Shown: positions 25,900-34,312 of the stretch, piece after piece
How positions within the stretch are numbered: position 1 is the first letter of the stretch
How the letters are laid out: the number at the start of each line of letters is the position of its first letter
DNA from: Candidatus Omnitrophota bacterium
GTDB taxonomy: Bacteria; Omnitrophota; Omnitrophia; Omnitrophales; JACROU01
NCBI GenBank assembly: GCA_029261035.1
Contig: JAJDCD010000008.1
Coordinates: 1-34,312, forward strand
Reading direction: 5' to 3'
DNA: 34,312 bases
Translations under genes and position numbers: made by a program
The notes under the pieces: model-generated
Databases searched by the model: none
The model's input: the letters and a program-made list of their open reading frames with translations, nothing else
Told to the model about the DNA's origin: nothing

Positions 25900-26855
25900 A
25901 CTCCAATTCCTTTTTCAGAATGATAGCCCACAAACCACTCCACCGTTTCCTTCAGACCAGAATCCAAATCTTTAATTAGTTTATAATTTAACTCTGATTT
26001 TGCTTTTTCAATATCTGCCAGAGTTTTCCGGACATCGCCAGGACGCTTCTCTGTAAATGTAGGCTCAATATCTGTTATCCCTAAATCATCCCTTATTTTA
26101 TTAAATAAATCCAAAATAGATATGGAGTCACCACTCGCAATATTGTAAACAGCCCCTTTCTTATCAGGCCCTTCAGCAGAAAGAAAATTTGCTTGAACAA
26201 TATTATCTATATGAACAAAATCTCTGGATTGCTTCCCGTCCCAGTGTAGCTCAGGTGATTCCTTCTTAAGTAAACTATCTACAAAAACTGGTATTACTAA
26301 CGCATATTGAGACTCTCGAGTTTGACGTGGACCAAAAGCATTAAAATACCTCAAATTCACAGTATCAAACCCTAAAACATTTGCAAAAAAAGTACAATAT
26401 TGTTCAGAGATTAATTTGCTTAAACCATAAGGTGATTGAGGATTTAATTCAAAATCTTCTTTCACTGGAAAAGTTTTAATTTCTCCATACACCGCTGAAG
26501 ATGAAGAAAAAATAAGCCTTTTAGCTCCGGCTTCTTTTGCCTGACACAAAAGGTTCAAAGTACCAGATACATTCACATCATGAGTTTCGAAAGGTTTCTC
26601 TACCGACTTTTCCACTGCTCGATTTGCAGCAGTGTGATAAATAAACTCCACGTCCTTCATCGCTTTTTTTGCAATATCAGAATCTCTAATATCTCCTTCA
26701 ACTACCTCAATACTACTCTCAAAAGGCTTCAAATTGGATTCCAATCCAGTAGAAAAATTATCTAAAACGCGTACTTTTTTTCCATTCTTAAGAAGACCTT
26801 CCACCAAATGAGATCCAATAAAACCCGCTCCACCTGTCACCAAATTAACTTTCAT
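25896..26855 (-). CDS. NAD-dependent sugar-nucleotide C4 epimerase, WbpP/TviC-like
   Basis: A 319-aa extended [13 protein letters not shown] (8-17), SSSSAVYGE (117-125), and catalytic Y143 and K147 in [26 protein letters not shown] resembles the UDP-N-acetylhexosamine C4 epimerases WbpP and TviC more than classical GalE. The likely reaction is UDP-GlcNAc to UDP-GalNAc, or the same change on the uronic acid form. It directly follows a WbpA/TviB-type dehydrogenase, the same pair that makes the Vi-antigen type aminouronate. ATG has GAGGAG 8 nt upstream. UDP-glucose 4-epimerase activity cannot be excluded. Confidence 0.82.
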   Translation of the reverse strand: MKVNLVTGGAGFIGSHLVEGLLKNGKKVRVLDNFSTGLESNLKPFESSIEVVEGDIRDSDIAKKAMKDVEFIYHTAANRAVEKSVEKPFETHDVNVSGTLNLLCQAKEAGAKRLIFSSSSAVYGEIKTFPVKEDFELNPQSPYGLSKLISEQYCTFFANVLGFDTVNLRYFNAFGPRQTRESQYALVIPVFVDSLLKKESPELHWDGKQSRDFVHIDNIVQANFLSAEGPDKKGAVYNIASGDSISILDLFNKIRDDLGITDIEPTFTEKRPGDVRKTLADIEKAKSELNYKLIKDLDSGLKETVEWFVGYHSEKGIGV

Positions 26856-26876
26856 ATCCGTGCTCCTCGTTCTAAA

Positions 26877-28217
26877 TTATAATGTATTGATGTTCTTAGA
26901 AATAAACCCCTTATTTCTCAAAATATTTCTTGTATCAAAAATAACTTTTGATCCTTCTACGATAGATTCATAATCCATATCCGTATGATCTGTAGTAATT
27001 AAAACCAAATCAGAGTCACTCAAAGTTTTTTTTGTTAAAGGCTTCGAAAGCAAACGAATCTCTTCCCAATGCAACTTAGGTACAAACGGATCATGATATT
27101 CCACTATGGCTCCTTGGCTCTGAAGCATCTCAATAATTTCAATAGCTGGAGATTCTCTAACATCATCAACATCTTTTTTATACGATACGCCTATCAACAG
27201 TATTTTAGAGCCACTAATTGATTTCTGTTTTTCATTTAACAACGTTGCAACATTTCCAACGACAAAACCTGGCATCGATTCATTAACCTGTCTAGCCAAA
27301 TCTATAAATCGCAATTCCTGTCCATGAAACTTAGCTTTCCATGACAAATACATAGGATCAACACCAATACAATGACCTCCGATTCCAGGACCTGGATAAA
27401 AAGGCATAAATCCAAAAGGTTTTGTTTTAGCTGCCTCAATCACTTCCCATATATCTATATTGAGATCTTCAGCGGCCTTAGCCAGTTCGTTTATCAAACC
27501 AATATTAACAATACGAAAAGTATTCTCCAACAATTTAGACATTTCAGCTGCCCTAGGAGAAGAGACTGTTACAACTTCTTTTACAATATTTTTATATAAA
27601 ATCGAACCTAGTTCTGTGCATTTATTTGTAACACCACCAACAACTTTAGGAATATTTGATGTATCAAAATTCGCATTACCTGGATCAATGCGTTCTGGAG
27701 AAAAACATAAATAAAAATCTCTCCCAACTTGCAACCCATCTTTTTCAAATTCAGTTAATAATATTTCCTCAGTAGTCCCTGGGTAGGTCGTGCTTTCCAG
27801 AATAATCAATTGTGATTTTTTTAAATTCTCAGAAATTCCTAAAGTAGCACTCATGATAAAAGAAAGATCGGGATCCCAACTCTTACTTAGAGGTGTTGGG
27901 ACACAGATAATAACAACATCTTGAGTCTTTATTGCAGAAAAAGTAGAAGCAAATTTTAGTTTCTTACTTTTAATTAATTTCTTAATACGCTGATCTTCAA
28001 CCCCTTGCACAGGGGACTTCCCCTTAGATAATAACTCAAATTTCTTTTTTGATATTTCGAGTCCCAGGACGGGGTGGCCAGCTTCAGCAAAAGCTACGAG
28101 AAGAGGCAATCCAACATAACCCAAACCCACAACACAAATTCTGGCTTCTTTGTTTTTGATCTTCAACTTTAGATCACTCAACATATTTTTCTGTTTAGCT
28201 TTTATTTGAGATACCAT
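26877..28217 (-). CDS. UDP-N-acetylhexosamine 6-dehydrogenase, WbpA/TviB/WecC type
   Basis: A 446-aa UDP-sugar dehydrogenase. The NAD site is VVGLGYVGLPL (29-39). K228 (MSKLLENTFR) and nucleophile C283 (GIGGHCIGVDP) perform the two-step oxidation of C6. FSPERIDPGN (172-181) and the HCIGVDP form mark the N-acetylhexosamine branch (WbpA, TviB, WecC) rather than UDP-glucose dehydrogenase. The product would be UDP-GlcNAc-uronate or the Man/Gal isomer. The ATG is overlapped by the rmlD stop (TAATG) and has AAGGG 7 nt upstream. Confidence 0.88.
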   Translation of the reverse strand: MVSQIKAKQKNMLSDLKLKIKNKEARICVVGLGYVGLPLLVAFAEAGHPVLGLEISKKKFELLSKGKSPVQGVEDQRIKKLIKSKKLKFASTFSAIKTQDVVIICVPTPLSKSWDPDLSFIMSATLGISENLKKSQLIILESTTYPGTTEEILLTEFEKDGLQVGRDFYLCFSPERIDPGNANFDTSNIPKVVGGVTNKCTELGSILYKNIVKEVVTVSSPRAAEMSKLLENTFRIVNIGLINELAKAAEDLNIDIWEVIEAAKTKPFGFMPFYPGPGIGGHCIGVDPMYLSWKAKFHGQELRFIDLARQVNESMPGFVVGNVATLLNEKQKSISGSKILLIGVSYKKDVDDVRESPAIEIIEMLQSQGAIVEYHDPFVPKLHWEEIRLLSKPLTKKTLSDSDLVLITTDHTDMDYESIVEGSKVIFDTRNILRNKGFISKNINTL

Positions 28218-29119
28218 TATTTACCCTTAATTATTTTTTCTTCTACCATGTAGTCATTTAATGCCAAATTCCAATCCCTCATCTGAAAACCAAAAACACG
28301 CTTTAATTTTGAATTATCTAAGCAAGAATTCTTTGGCCTCATCGCAGGACGACTATAATCCTTTGTTTTAATCGGCACTACTTTAACATGTTTACGACCG
28401 GCTAATTTAATAATTTGATCCGCATATTTCTTCCAGTGCGTAACCCCTGAATTACTTAGATGAAACACTCCCGAAATACTTTTATTTTTCTTCCACTTTA
28501 AAATAATTTTTTTTATCGATTGCGCCAAATCTTTTGTGTAAGTCGGGGATCCTTTTTGATCCGAAACTACCTTAAGGACCTTTTTAGCTCTTGATATATT
28601 AAGTATGGCTTTAACAAAATTATGCCCGTTACGACCATAAAGCCAAGAAGTTCTTAATATAAGTTTTGGCCCCAACCAACTCCCCACCAATTCTTCAGCT
28701 AACCACTTACTATAACCATAAACATTAACAGGATTAATTTCCTCAGATTCCCTAACTTTCCCTTTCGCATTCCCGCTATAAACATAATCAGAACTTATAT
28801 GTATTAATAAAGGTTTTTGATTTCCTAAACCCTTCAATAAATAGAGTGTTGCTAGAACATTCTCTCGATAAGCCTCTTTAGGGTTTAACTCACATTCATC
28901 CACTTGGGTTTTTGCAGCTGCGTGAATAACAACATCCGGTTTTACTTTAGAAATAATTTTTTCAGTTTTATTCAGATCCAACAAATCGCACTGGAAGTAA
29001 TGTACTCCTAAAATTTTTCTTTTTTTTCTACCCAATCCATAAAGTTGAAAATTCTCTTTAAGAACCTCCACCAAATCTCGCCCCAACATCCCTCCAACAC
29101 CTGTGATCAAAACCTTCAA
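28217..29119 (-). CDS. rmlD: dTDP-4-dehydrorhamnose reductase-like SDR
   Basis: A 300-aa RmlD-family reductase that uses NAD(P)H to give dTDP-L-rhamnose. GVGGMLGRDL (7-16) is the cofactor loop, SSDYVYSG (109-116) the active-site stretch, and Y134 and K138 the catalytic pair. LRTSWLYGRNGHNF follows. The start codon is TTG at 29119: no ATG or GTG fits, the frame must begin just before KVLITG, and GGAGG lies exactly 7 nt upstream. An intrinsic terminator lies only 21 nt ahead of the start, so this gene may head a separate transcript or depend on read-through. The lack of rmlC leaves some doubt about its substrate. Confidence 0.87.
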   Translation of the reverse strand: MKVLITGVGGMLGRDLVEVLKENFQLYGLGRKKRKILGVHYFQCDLLDLNKTEKIISKVKPDVVIHAAAKTQVDECELNPKEAYRENVLATLYLLKGLGNQKPLLIHISSDYVYSGNAKGKVRESEEINPVNVYGYSKWLAEELVGSWLGPKLILRTSWLYGRNGHNFVKAILNISRAKKVLKVVSDQKGSPTYTKDLAQSIKKIILKWKKNKSISGVFHLSNSGVTHWKKYADQIIKLAGRKHVKVVPIKTKDYSRPAMRPKNSCLDNSKLKRVFGFQMRDWNLALNDYMVEEKIIKGK

Positions 29120-29126
29120 TTCAATA

Positions 29127-29131
29127 CCTCC
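29127..29131 (-). promoter_or_regulatory. Shine-Dalgarno site that fixes the TTG start of rmlD
   Basis: GGAGG on the minus strand, 7 nt ahead of the TTG at 29119. No other plausible start codon is in frame near it, so this site decides the call. Confidence 0.8.
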
Positions 29132-29140
29132 ACATAAGAT

Positions 29141-29179
29141 GGAAAAAGGGGAATAGAAAAACCACCCTTTCCATTCCCC
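29141..29179 (-). terminator. Strong intrinsic terminator between rmlB and rmlD
   Basis: A 12-13-bp stem on the minus strand: plus-strand 29148-29159 pairs with 29168-29179 (one G-U), 8-nt loop, followed by TTTTT (29147-29143). It begins 19 nt after the rmlB stop and should end the lptD-ugd-rmlA-rmlB transcript in part or in full. Confidence 0.8.
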
Positions 29180-29198
29180 TCTAAACTTCTTACATCAT

Positions 29199-30176
29199 CT
29201 ACTTAAGCGTAAACTTATCTTTCTTTAACGGCTGCCACCACCATTCATTTTCTTTATACCATTTAACGGTGTTCTTCAATCCCGTTTCAAAAGGTACTTT
29301 CGGCTTAAATCCTAAATGATTTATTTTAGATGTATCCAAACTATATCTAAAATCATGCCCCAAACGATCCTGAACACGTTCAATCATGGCTGAATCATAT
29401 GAGAATTCAGACAAAATTCTATTAACCAAATCAAAGTTTTGCAACTCATCTAACGTCCCAATATTATAAACCTGGCCTCTATCTCCTTTTTCAATCAAAA
29501 GATCTATCGCATAACAGTGATCCTCAACATAAATCCAATCACGAACATTCTTGCCATCACCATAAAGAGGAATTTTTTTTCCTTCAATTAAATTTGTCAC
29601 AAATAAAGGAATCGCTTTTTCAGGAAATTGAAATGGCCCATAGTTATTACCACAACGACTAATAATAATTGGGGTCTGATAAGTCGTCGCATATGCCAGC
29701 GCCAAAAGGTCGGATCCTGCCTTACTTGAAGCATAAGGACTATTAGGTACTAAGGGGAAATCCTCTCTAAAGGAACCCTCCTGTATTGAGCCGTAGACTT
29801 CATCTGTAGACACATGAAAATAAAGCTCGTGATCAAATTTTTTCGAAGCATCTAACAAGACACGCGTACCTTGTATATTTGTTTGAATAAAATCACTTGC
29901 GTGTTCAATTGAACGATCCACATGTGTCTCCGCTGCAAAGTTGACAATCATCTGACTTCGTTCAGCTAAAGCATTTACAAACGTTTCATCACAAATATCC
30001 CCTTGAACGAACTCATATCTCTCGTTCCCATCAATGTCTTTTAAGTTATTAGGATTACCTGCATAAGTTAATTTATCTAAATTAATAACATTCCAGTCAG
30101 AGTGCTTATTTAAAACATAGCGCACAAAATGACTTCCAATAAAACCCATACCGCCCGTAATTAAAACCGTCTTCAT
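29199..30176 (-). CDS. rmlB: dTDP-glucose 4,6-dehydratase
   Basis: A 325-aa extended SDR of usual RmlB length. GGMGFIGSHF (8-17) binds NAD; T124, D125 and E126 in HVSTDEVYG and Y148 with K152 in SPYASSKAG form the active site. The TDE triad is specific to dTDP-glucose 4,6-dehydratases. RCGNNYGPFQFPEK and GRNVRDW-like GKNVRDWIYVEDH support it. It makes dTDP-4-keto-6-deoxyglucose. ATG overlaps the rmlA stop by 4 nt (ATGA). The protein ends 19 nt before a strong terminator. Confidence 0.95.
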   Translation of the reverse strand: MKTVLITGGMGFIGSHFVRYVLNKHSDWNVINLDKLTYAGNPNNLKDIDGNERYEFVQGDICDETFVNALAERSQMIVNFAAETHVDRSIEHASDFIQTNIQGTRVLLDASKKFDHELYFHVSTDEVYGSIQEGSFREDFPLVPNSPYASSKAGSDLLALAYATTYQTPIIISRCGNNYGPFQFPEKAIPLFVTNLIEGKKIPLYGDGKNVRDWIYVEDHCYAIDLLIEKGDRGQVYNIGTLDELQNFDLVNRILSEFSYDSAMIERVQDRLGHDFRYSLDTSKINHLGFKPKVPFETGLKNTVKWYKENEWWWQPLKKDKFTLK

Positions 30177-30898
30177 TCTTTAATCCCTTTTCTTCTTACA
30201 AGTGTACTTGCACGATATAGCGACTCAAATGTCCCAGCATCTGTCCAGTAACCATTCAAAACATCGTACTCCATTAGACCTTGCTTAATATAAGCATTAT
30301 TCACATCTGTAATCTCTAACTCTCCTCGACCTGAGGGCTTAAGCTTTGAACATAGGTCAAAAACATTTTTATCATACATATAAATTCCTGTGACAGCATA
30401 ATTTGATTTCGGTTTTTTAGGCTTCTCAACTATTTTACTCACTTTTCCATTTTTGATTTCCGCGACTCCAAATCTCTCAGGATCACTCACCTTCTTAAGC
30501 AAAATACGAGAACCTTCTTTTTGCTTTCTGAACTTTTTAGCAAATGGAGCAATGTTTGCTTCAATAATATTATCTCCCAATATCACCATACATTGTTCAT
30601 TGTCCACAAAATGCTTTGCCAAAGCTAAAGCGTGTGCAATCCCGCCCTCACCTTCCTGATAAGCATAATGCAAAGCATCTAAGCCTAATTTTTTCCCATT
30701 TCCAAGCAACCTCAAAAACTCCCCAGCAGAATGCCCTCCTGTAACCAATAAAACCTCTTTAACTCCTGCTTGAACCAGAGTTTGAATAGGATAAAAAATC
30801 ATGGGCTTATCATAAACAGGCAGTAAATGTTTGTTAGTAACTTTTGTTAATGGATTTAGCCTAGACCCAAGTCCTCCGGCCAAAACAACACCTTTCAT
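30173..30898 (-). CDS. rmlA: Glucose-1-phosphate thymidylyltransferase (short form)
   Basis: A 241-aa sugar-phosphate nucleotidyltransferase. LAGGLGSRLNPLT (6-18) followed by NKHLLPVYDKPMIFYP is the nucleotide-binding signature. GDNIIE and VEKPKKPKSNYAVTGIYMYD continue the RmlA pattern. It would join dTTP and glucose-1-phosphate to give dTDP-glucose for RmlB. It is about 50 residues shorter than the enterobacterial enzyme, lacking the C-terminal allosteric helices; such short RmlA forms are common in other phyla. ATG has GAGGAG 6 nt upstream. UTP specificity is possible but less likely beside rmlB. Confidence 0.9.
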   Translation of the reverse strand: MKGVVLAGGLGSRLNPLTKVTNKHLLPVYDKPMIFYPIQTLVQAGVKEVLLVTGGHSAGEFLRLLGNGKKLGLDALHYAYQEGEGGIAHALALAKHFVDNEQCMVILGDNIIEANIAPFAKKFRKQKEGSRILLKKVSDPERFGVAEIKNGKVSKIVEKPKKPKSNYAVTGIYMYDKNVFDLCSKLKPSGRGELEITDVNNAYIKQGLMEYDVLNGYWTDAGTFESLYRASTLVRRKGIKE

Positions 30899-30977
30899 AA
30901 CAACTCCTCAATAAAAAAACTCTAAATACTAAAATTAAACTTATAAAAACAAAACTTACATGAATCTAGAATAAAGT

Positions 30978-32303
30978 TTAATATTTAGTTTTTAGAGCTT
31001 CAACATTCACGGGTTTTCTTCCAATAGATAAATACTGAAAACCTAATTCCTTCATTTTCTCAGGAGAGTAAATGTTTCTTCCGTCAAAAATCAAAGGTCT
31101 TTTCATTAGAGACTTAATTTTTAATAAATCTATTTGTTTAAACTCACTCCAATCTGTCATGATCACCAACGCTTCAGCGTCCTTAGCTGCCTCATACGGG
31201 TCTGTTGCATAAACAATATCTTTCAACACAGTCCGCGCATTATCCATAGCCTGAGGATCGAAAGCCTGAATGGTAACCCCTTCCTCTATTAACATTTCTA
31301 TAAGGTCGATTGCAGGAGCAAAACGAATATCATCCGTATCCGCTTTAAAAGAAATACCCAAAACCCCAACAGTTTTGTTTTTCAAATTCCATAAATGATC
31401 TTCAATCATTTTTTTAAAGTACAACTTCTGAGCCTCGTTAACATCTCCTACAGCCCTAAGCATATCCATATTGACACCCAACTTTTCACCAATACGAACA
31501 AATGCTGATAAATCTTTAGGAAAACAAAAGCCACCAAAACCAATACCTGGTTTTAGAAAATCTTTCCCGATCCTTCGATCCAAACCAATACCTTCTGCAA
31601 CCTGAGTCACATCAGCACCAACCTGAGCGCAAATACGAGATATTACGTTAATAAATGAAATTTTAGATGCCAAAAAAGAATTTGAAGCATGTTTAATAAT
31701 TTCTGCGCTTCTAATATCCGTAACAACAATATGAGCGGATAAGGGTTTGTATAATTCTTTCAAAATCTTTTCAGCCCTTTCACTCTCAACACCGATAACT
31801 ACACGGTCAGGATTCATAAAATCATGAATTGCAGAACCCTCTCTTAGAAACTCCGGGTTAGAAGCCACATCAAATTCAACCCTTCCATTGAGGTTTGCTT
31901 CTATTGTTTTCTGAACCCAAACACCTGTTTCAACAGGAACCGTACTTTTTTCTACAATCAATCTATATTCATTCATATTATTAGCAATTGATTCAGAAAC
32001 GGTTTCAACAAAGCTTAAATCCGCTTCTCCATTTTCTTTAGGCGGGGTGTTTACACATATAAAAATAACTTCACATTGAGCCACAGCCTCTTTAATATCA
32101 GTAGAAAAACTCAAACGTTTTTCTTTTACGTTAAGTTTAACCAGCTCATCTAACCCAGGTTCATAAAAAGGCATATTTCCATTAAGAAGCTTTTCAATTT
32201 TAGACTCATTATTATCAACACAAATTACATCGTTTCCTAAATTAGCAAAACAAGCTCCTGTTGTTAACCCAACATAACCTGTTCCTACAATCGCAATTCT
32301 CAT
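30978..32303 (-). CDS. ugd: UDP-glucose 6-dehydrogenase
   Basis: A 441-aa dehydrogenase: IVGTGYVGLTTGACFA (5-20), STVPVETG, NPEFLREGSA (149-158), K204 (EIIKHASNSF) and nucleophile C260 (GFGGFCFPKD). NPEFLREG and GGxCFPKD mark the UDP-glucose branch, unlike the second dehydrogenase in this cluster. It oxidises UDP-glucose to UDP-glucuronate, the substrate of the UDP-xylose synthase five genes downstream. ATG has AAGGTGA 7-8 nt upstream and lies 45 nt after lptD. The 79-nt gap to rmlA is AT-rich with nothing recognisable in it. Confidence 0.95.
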   Translation of the reverse strand: MRIAIVGTGYVGLTTGACFANLGNDVICVDNNESKIEKLLNGNMPFYEPGLDELVKLNVKEKRLSFSTDIKEAVAQCEVIFICVNTPPKENGEADLSFVETVSESIANNMNEYRLIVEKSTVPVETGVWVQKTIEANLNGRVEFDVASNPEFLREGSAIHDFMNPDRVVIGVESERAEKILKELYKPLSAHIVVTDIRSAEIIKHASNSFLASKISFINVISRICAQVGADVTQVAEGIGLDRRIGKDFLKPGIGFGGFCFPKDLSAFVRIGEKLGVNMDMLRAVGDVNEAQKLYFKKMIEDHLWNLKNKTVGVLGISFKADTDDIRFAPAIDLIEMLIEEGVTIQAFDPQAMDNARTVLKDIVYATDPYEAAKDAEALVIMTDWSEFKQIDLLKIKSLMKRPLIFDGRNIYSPEKMKELGFQYLSIGRKPVNVEALKTKY

Positions 32304-32348
32304 ACCGGTTCACCTTCCATCATTAATTTATGTAAATACTTTTACACC

Positions 32349-34312
32349 TCAATATTGCGGCGTAGAAGAAGTGTTTGCAATATTAGCAGGCGCTTCACTG
32401 GCTCCTGAAACAAATCTTCCGATTCGTGGCCTAGAAAAAGAAGCTCGATTTCCTGCTTTAAGCGGAAACTGAGGAAATGCTTTCAAACGAAGCTCCACAA
32501 AAAGTTCTTTATTTGAACTATCTATCTCTGAGTCCCGAACATTATACCCAAAGTCCAAATACCAATCATGTAAATCACGAGTGACTCTCAACTCCCATTC
32601 CTCAATGGTACTTGAATCAAACTCAACTCTCGTATAACCCCCTAAGGACCATAAATCATTCAAACGATAATTAAGATCAAAGGTCAGCAAGCTAGATCCA
32701 CCAAAATCAATATCTTGCTTAATAAACTGATGACTCATTAAAAATCGAAATCTATCTTTTTCTAAAATTAGGTCTATTTCCGCAAAATCAAACTGGTCAG
32801 AAACCATATCGTATTCCCACAAAATTTCAGAAATAAGCCACTCATAAGGACGGAATTGAATTTCCTGCCGCCACTTCGTCCACGCATCAGCACCAAGGGC
32901 ATTATCATCAATAGAAAAAGTTAAAAATGTATTAAAGCTAAGCAGATCTACCCTTTGCCACGCACCATCAATATACCTTTTTGTCTGAAATCTATTTTCT
33001 AAACCAAAAGTAACTTCATCTTTACGAAATAAATTATCAATGTCATCAAAAGGTTCTAAGTTTCCTTCAGGAACAGACACAAAACGAATGGAATCGTAAC
33101 GAACGCTCGGCTCCAAAACATGTCTAATTTTATTTATATTTAAACCTAAAATATTAGTATCTACATCAAATACGTTATAAAACCGTGTTCTTAAATCGAA
33201 ACCATATCCAAAATTATGACGTTCAATCCCTTTTTCTCCACGCTTATCTCGACTAAACCAAGATTCTCTAAAATTAGCAAATGGAACAAATTCCCAATTC
33301 CTAACACTAATAGGATAATTCAACTCATGAAAAGTATCAAAACGCACAACATCCTTATCTTCACTACTTCGCGCATTTTTTTGATTAAATGCAACAAATT
33401 GATTTTCTGCTCGATAGTAAAAGTTTGTATTCATAATTTCCTGACGATTCCAGGTGAACTTTACTTCCGGCAATTTCTCCAAAACAGTAAAAAAGCGATT
33501 TGTTCTTTTTTCTAAATCTATAATAAAACTATAACGATCTGTAGCTCTGGTAAAAGTCACATATGACTCTGGTTGAGTTTCTTTACGAAACTCTCGCTCA
33601 AAATAATCTTGTAAAAAAAACTCGTCGCTAAAATAATTCCATTCTGTAATTACATTTGTAAATTCATCAAAATCAACTCGGTGTTTAAAACTAAACCGAC
33701 CTCGAGTATCATCAACTCGATCTCCTAGCCCATCCCCACCAGAAACTCCCTGAGGAGTTTTTTCATCGTTGGCAATATAAGCCTTTATCTGACCCTCTCC
33801 CATTTTTTCAAATCGGTAGTCCACATCCACACCACCACCTACCCCACGTTTGGAACGGTAGTCCACCTGCCCTTTAACCTTTAGGTTCTTTCCTAAGGAA
33901 GTAGTTTTAGATGACAAAATATAAAAACCATCATCACTGGAATAACCTGGTACAAGTTCAAAGGGCGGCTCAGTCGTGTTTAAAGGCATAACTAAATAGG
34001 GCCACCAAAATACAGGCTTACCCAAGACACGAAACACGATATCCCTAGCAACAAATTTGTCTCCAGGAAATATAGTCACTCTCTTTGCTTTTACATCAAA
34101 ATGAGGTCTATCAAAAGCACATGTGGTTACAGAAGCATTATAAAGTCGGATCTCATCTTTTGAAACTTGCTCAACCTGCTCCCCACGTCCCGTCCAAGGA
34201 CCACTTGTTACCTTTGCGTCTGGAAAAGAACCTTGTCTTTGCTTAAAATCATAAAAGACCTTTTCGGCTCGAATAACTTCGCCACTTTCCTGATAAATGT
34301 AGACATGCCCTT
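32349..34312 (-). CDS. lptD: LPS-assembly protein LptD (OstA), 5' end outside window
   Basis: The frame stays open from its stop to the window edge, so at least 654 codons are present and the true start lies beyond 34312. A GTG at 34079 is internal. The first visible part fits the periplasmic OstA jelly-roll (GEVIRAEKVFYDF, then YNASVTTCAFDRPHFDVKAKR), followed by IFPGDK and FWWPYLVMPL. The rest has the alternating aromatic pattern of outer-membrane beta strands (the OstA_C barrel). It inserts LPS into the outer leaflet with LptE. Only one Cys is visible (in VTTCAF); the C-terminal Cys pair of E. coli LptD is missing. It precedes the nucleotide-sugar genes directly. Confidence 0.88.
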   Translation of the reverse strand, partial: GHVYIYQESGEVIRAEKVFYDFKQRQGSFPDAKVTSGPWTGRGEQVEQVSKDEIRLYNASVTTCAFDRPHFDVKAKRVTIFPGDKFVARDIVFRVLGKPVFWWPYLVMPLNTTEPPFELVPGYSSDDGFYILSSKTTSLGKNLKVKGQVDYRSKRGVGGGVDVDYRFEKMGEGQIKAYIANDEKTPQGVSGGDGLGDRVDDTRGRFSFKHRVDFDEFTNVITEWNYFSDEFFLQDYFEREFRKETQPESYVTFTRATDRYSFIIDLEKRTNRFFTVLEKLPEVKFTWNRQEIMNTNFYYRAENQFVAFNQKNARSSEDKDVVRFDTFHELNYPISVRNWEFVPFANFRESWFSRDKRGEKGIERHNFGYGFDLRTRFYNVFDVDTNILGLNINKIRHVLEPSVRYDSIRFVSVPEGNLEPFDDIDNLFRKDEVTFGLENRFQTKRYIDGAWQRVDLLSFNTFLTFSIDDNALGADAWTKWRQEIQFRPYEWLISEILWEYDMVSDQFDFAEIDLILEKDRFRFLMSHQFIKQDIDFGGSSLLTFDLNYRLNDLWSLGGYTRVEFDSSTIEEWELRVTRDLHDWYLDFGYNVRDSEIDSSNKELFVELRLKAFPQFPLKAGNRASFSRPRIGRFVSGASEAPANIANTSSTPQY

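Noticed and set aside
26877-32303. The two UDP-sugar dehydrogenases as a gene duplication
   Set aside because: Their active-site motifs (GGHCIGVDP against GGFCFPKD) place them in separate long-standing branches with different substrates.
32331-32346. Inverted repeat TGTAAA-TACT-TTTACA just after lptD
   Set aside because: The stem is only 6 bp and AT-rich, and no proper T tract follows on the minus strand, so it is not called a terminator or operator.
34077-34079. GTG at 34079 as the start of the LptD gene
   Set aside because: The same frame continues upstream to the window edge without a stop and reads as typical LptD N-terminal sequence, so this GTG is an internal valine.
1-34312. Mobile elements, CRISPR arrays, tRNA or rRNA genes
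   Set aside because: No transposase or integrase frame, no regularly spaced repeat and no tRNA or rRNA-like segment was seen; coding is dense and all gaps are under 200 nt.

Overview
The window is AT-rich bacterial chromosome from a diderm (Gram-negative-type) organism: it carries the C-terminal part of the outer-membrane LPS translocon LptD and a large nucleotide-sugar and glycosyltransferase cluster. All genes lie on the minus strand except one glycosyltransferase (19912-20646). The housekeeping order nusA-infB-rbfA-truB-ribF-rpsO-pnp-dut-ftsK-rimO-pgsA-pgpA-cinA, the AT-rich codons and the many polyprenyl-type GT2 enzymes fit an uncultured lineage such as Omnitrophota (OP3). That placement is an inference from gene order and is not proven by the sequence. 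No mobile element, CRISPR array, rRNA or tRNA gene was seen.

Layout, read in the direction of minus-strand transcription (right to left). (1) 34312-20643, the envelope glycan cluster: lptD (5' end outside the window), ugd, rmlA, rmlB, a strong intrinsic terminator, then rmlD (TTG start), a WbpA/TviB-type dehydrogenase, a WbpP/TviC-type epimerase, a UDP-xylose synthase, a GtrB/DPM-like GT2, an uncharacterised 547-aa protein, a YbhN-like membrane protein and an ALG5-like GT2. Overlaps and very short gaps link nearly all of these. The last gene collides tail to tail (4-nt overlap) with the lone plus-strand GT2. (2) 19735-19911, a divergent control region between that GT2 and a small HAMP membrane protein. 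It holds two promoters, each overlapped by its own perfect inverted repeat. (3) 19734-13503, HAMP protein, then a consensus promoter feeding directly into an intrinsic terminator, then nusA-infB-rbfA-truB-ribF. (4) 13398-7815, rpsO, terminator, pnp leader hairpin, pnp, dut, ftsK, terminator. (5) 7687-3987, rimO, pgsA, pgpA, cinA. (6) 3931-1, aldose epimerase, thioredoxin-like protein, MFS transporter, secreted SNase-like nuclease, DJ-1 family protein, and the first 15 codons of a further gene with a signal peptide, cut by the window edge.

How the genes work together: the core block covers transcription elongation (NusA), translation initiation and ribosome maturation (IF2, RbfA, TruB, S15, RimO), RNA decay (PNPase), chromosome segregation (FtsK) and phosphatidylglycerol synthesis (PgsA then PgpA). 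The glycan block can supply UDP-glucuronate and UDP-xylose, an N-acetylhexosaminuronate pair and most of the dTDP-rhamnose route (no rmlC in view). It adds glycosyltransferases of the kind that load sugars onto polyprenyl phosphate, next to the LPS export protein. The points most worth following are the promoter-terminator arrangement ahead of nusA, the paired operator-like repeats at 19758-19864, and the 547-aa protein translationally coupled to the YbhN-like protein.
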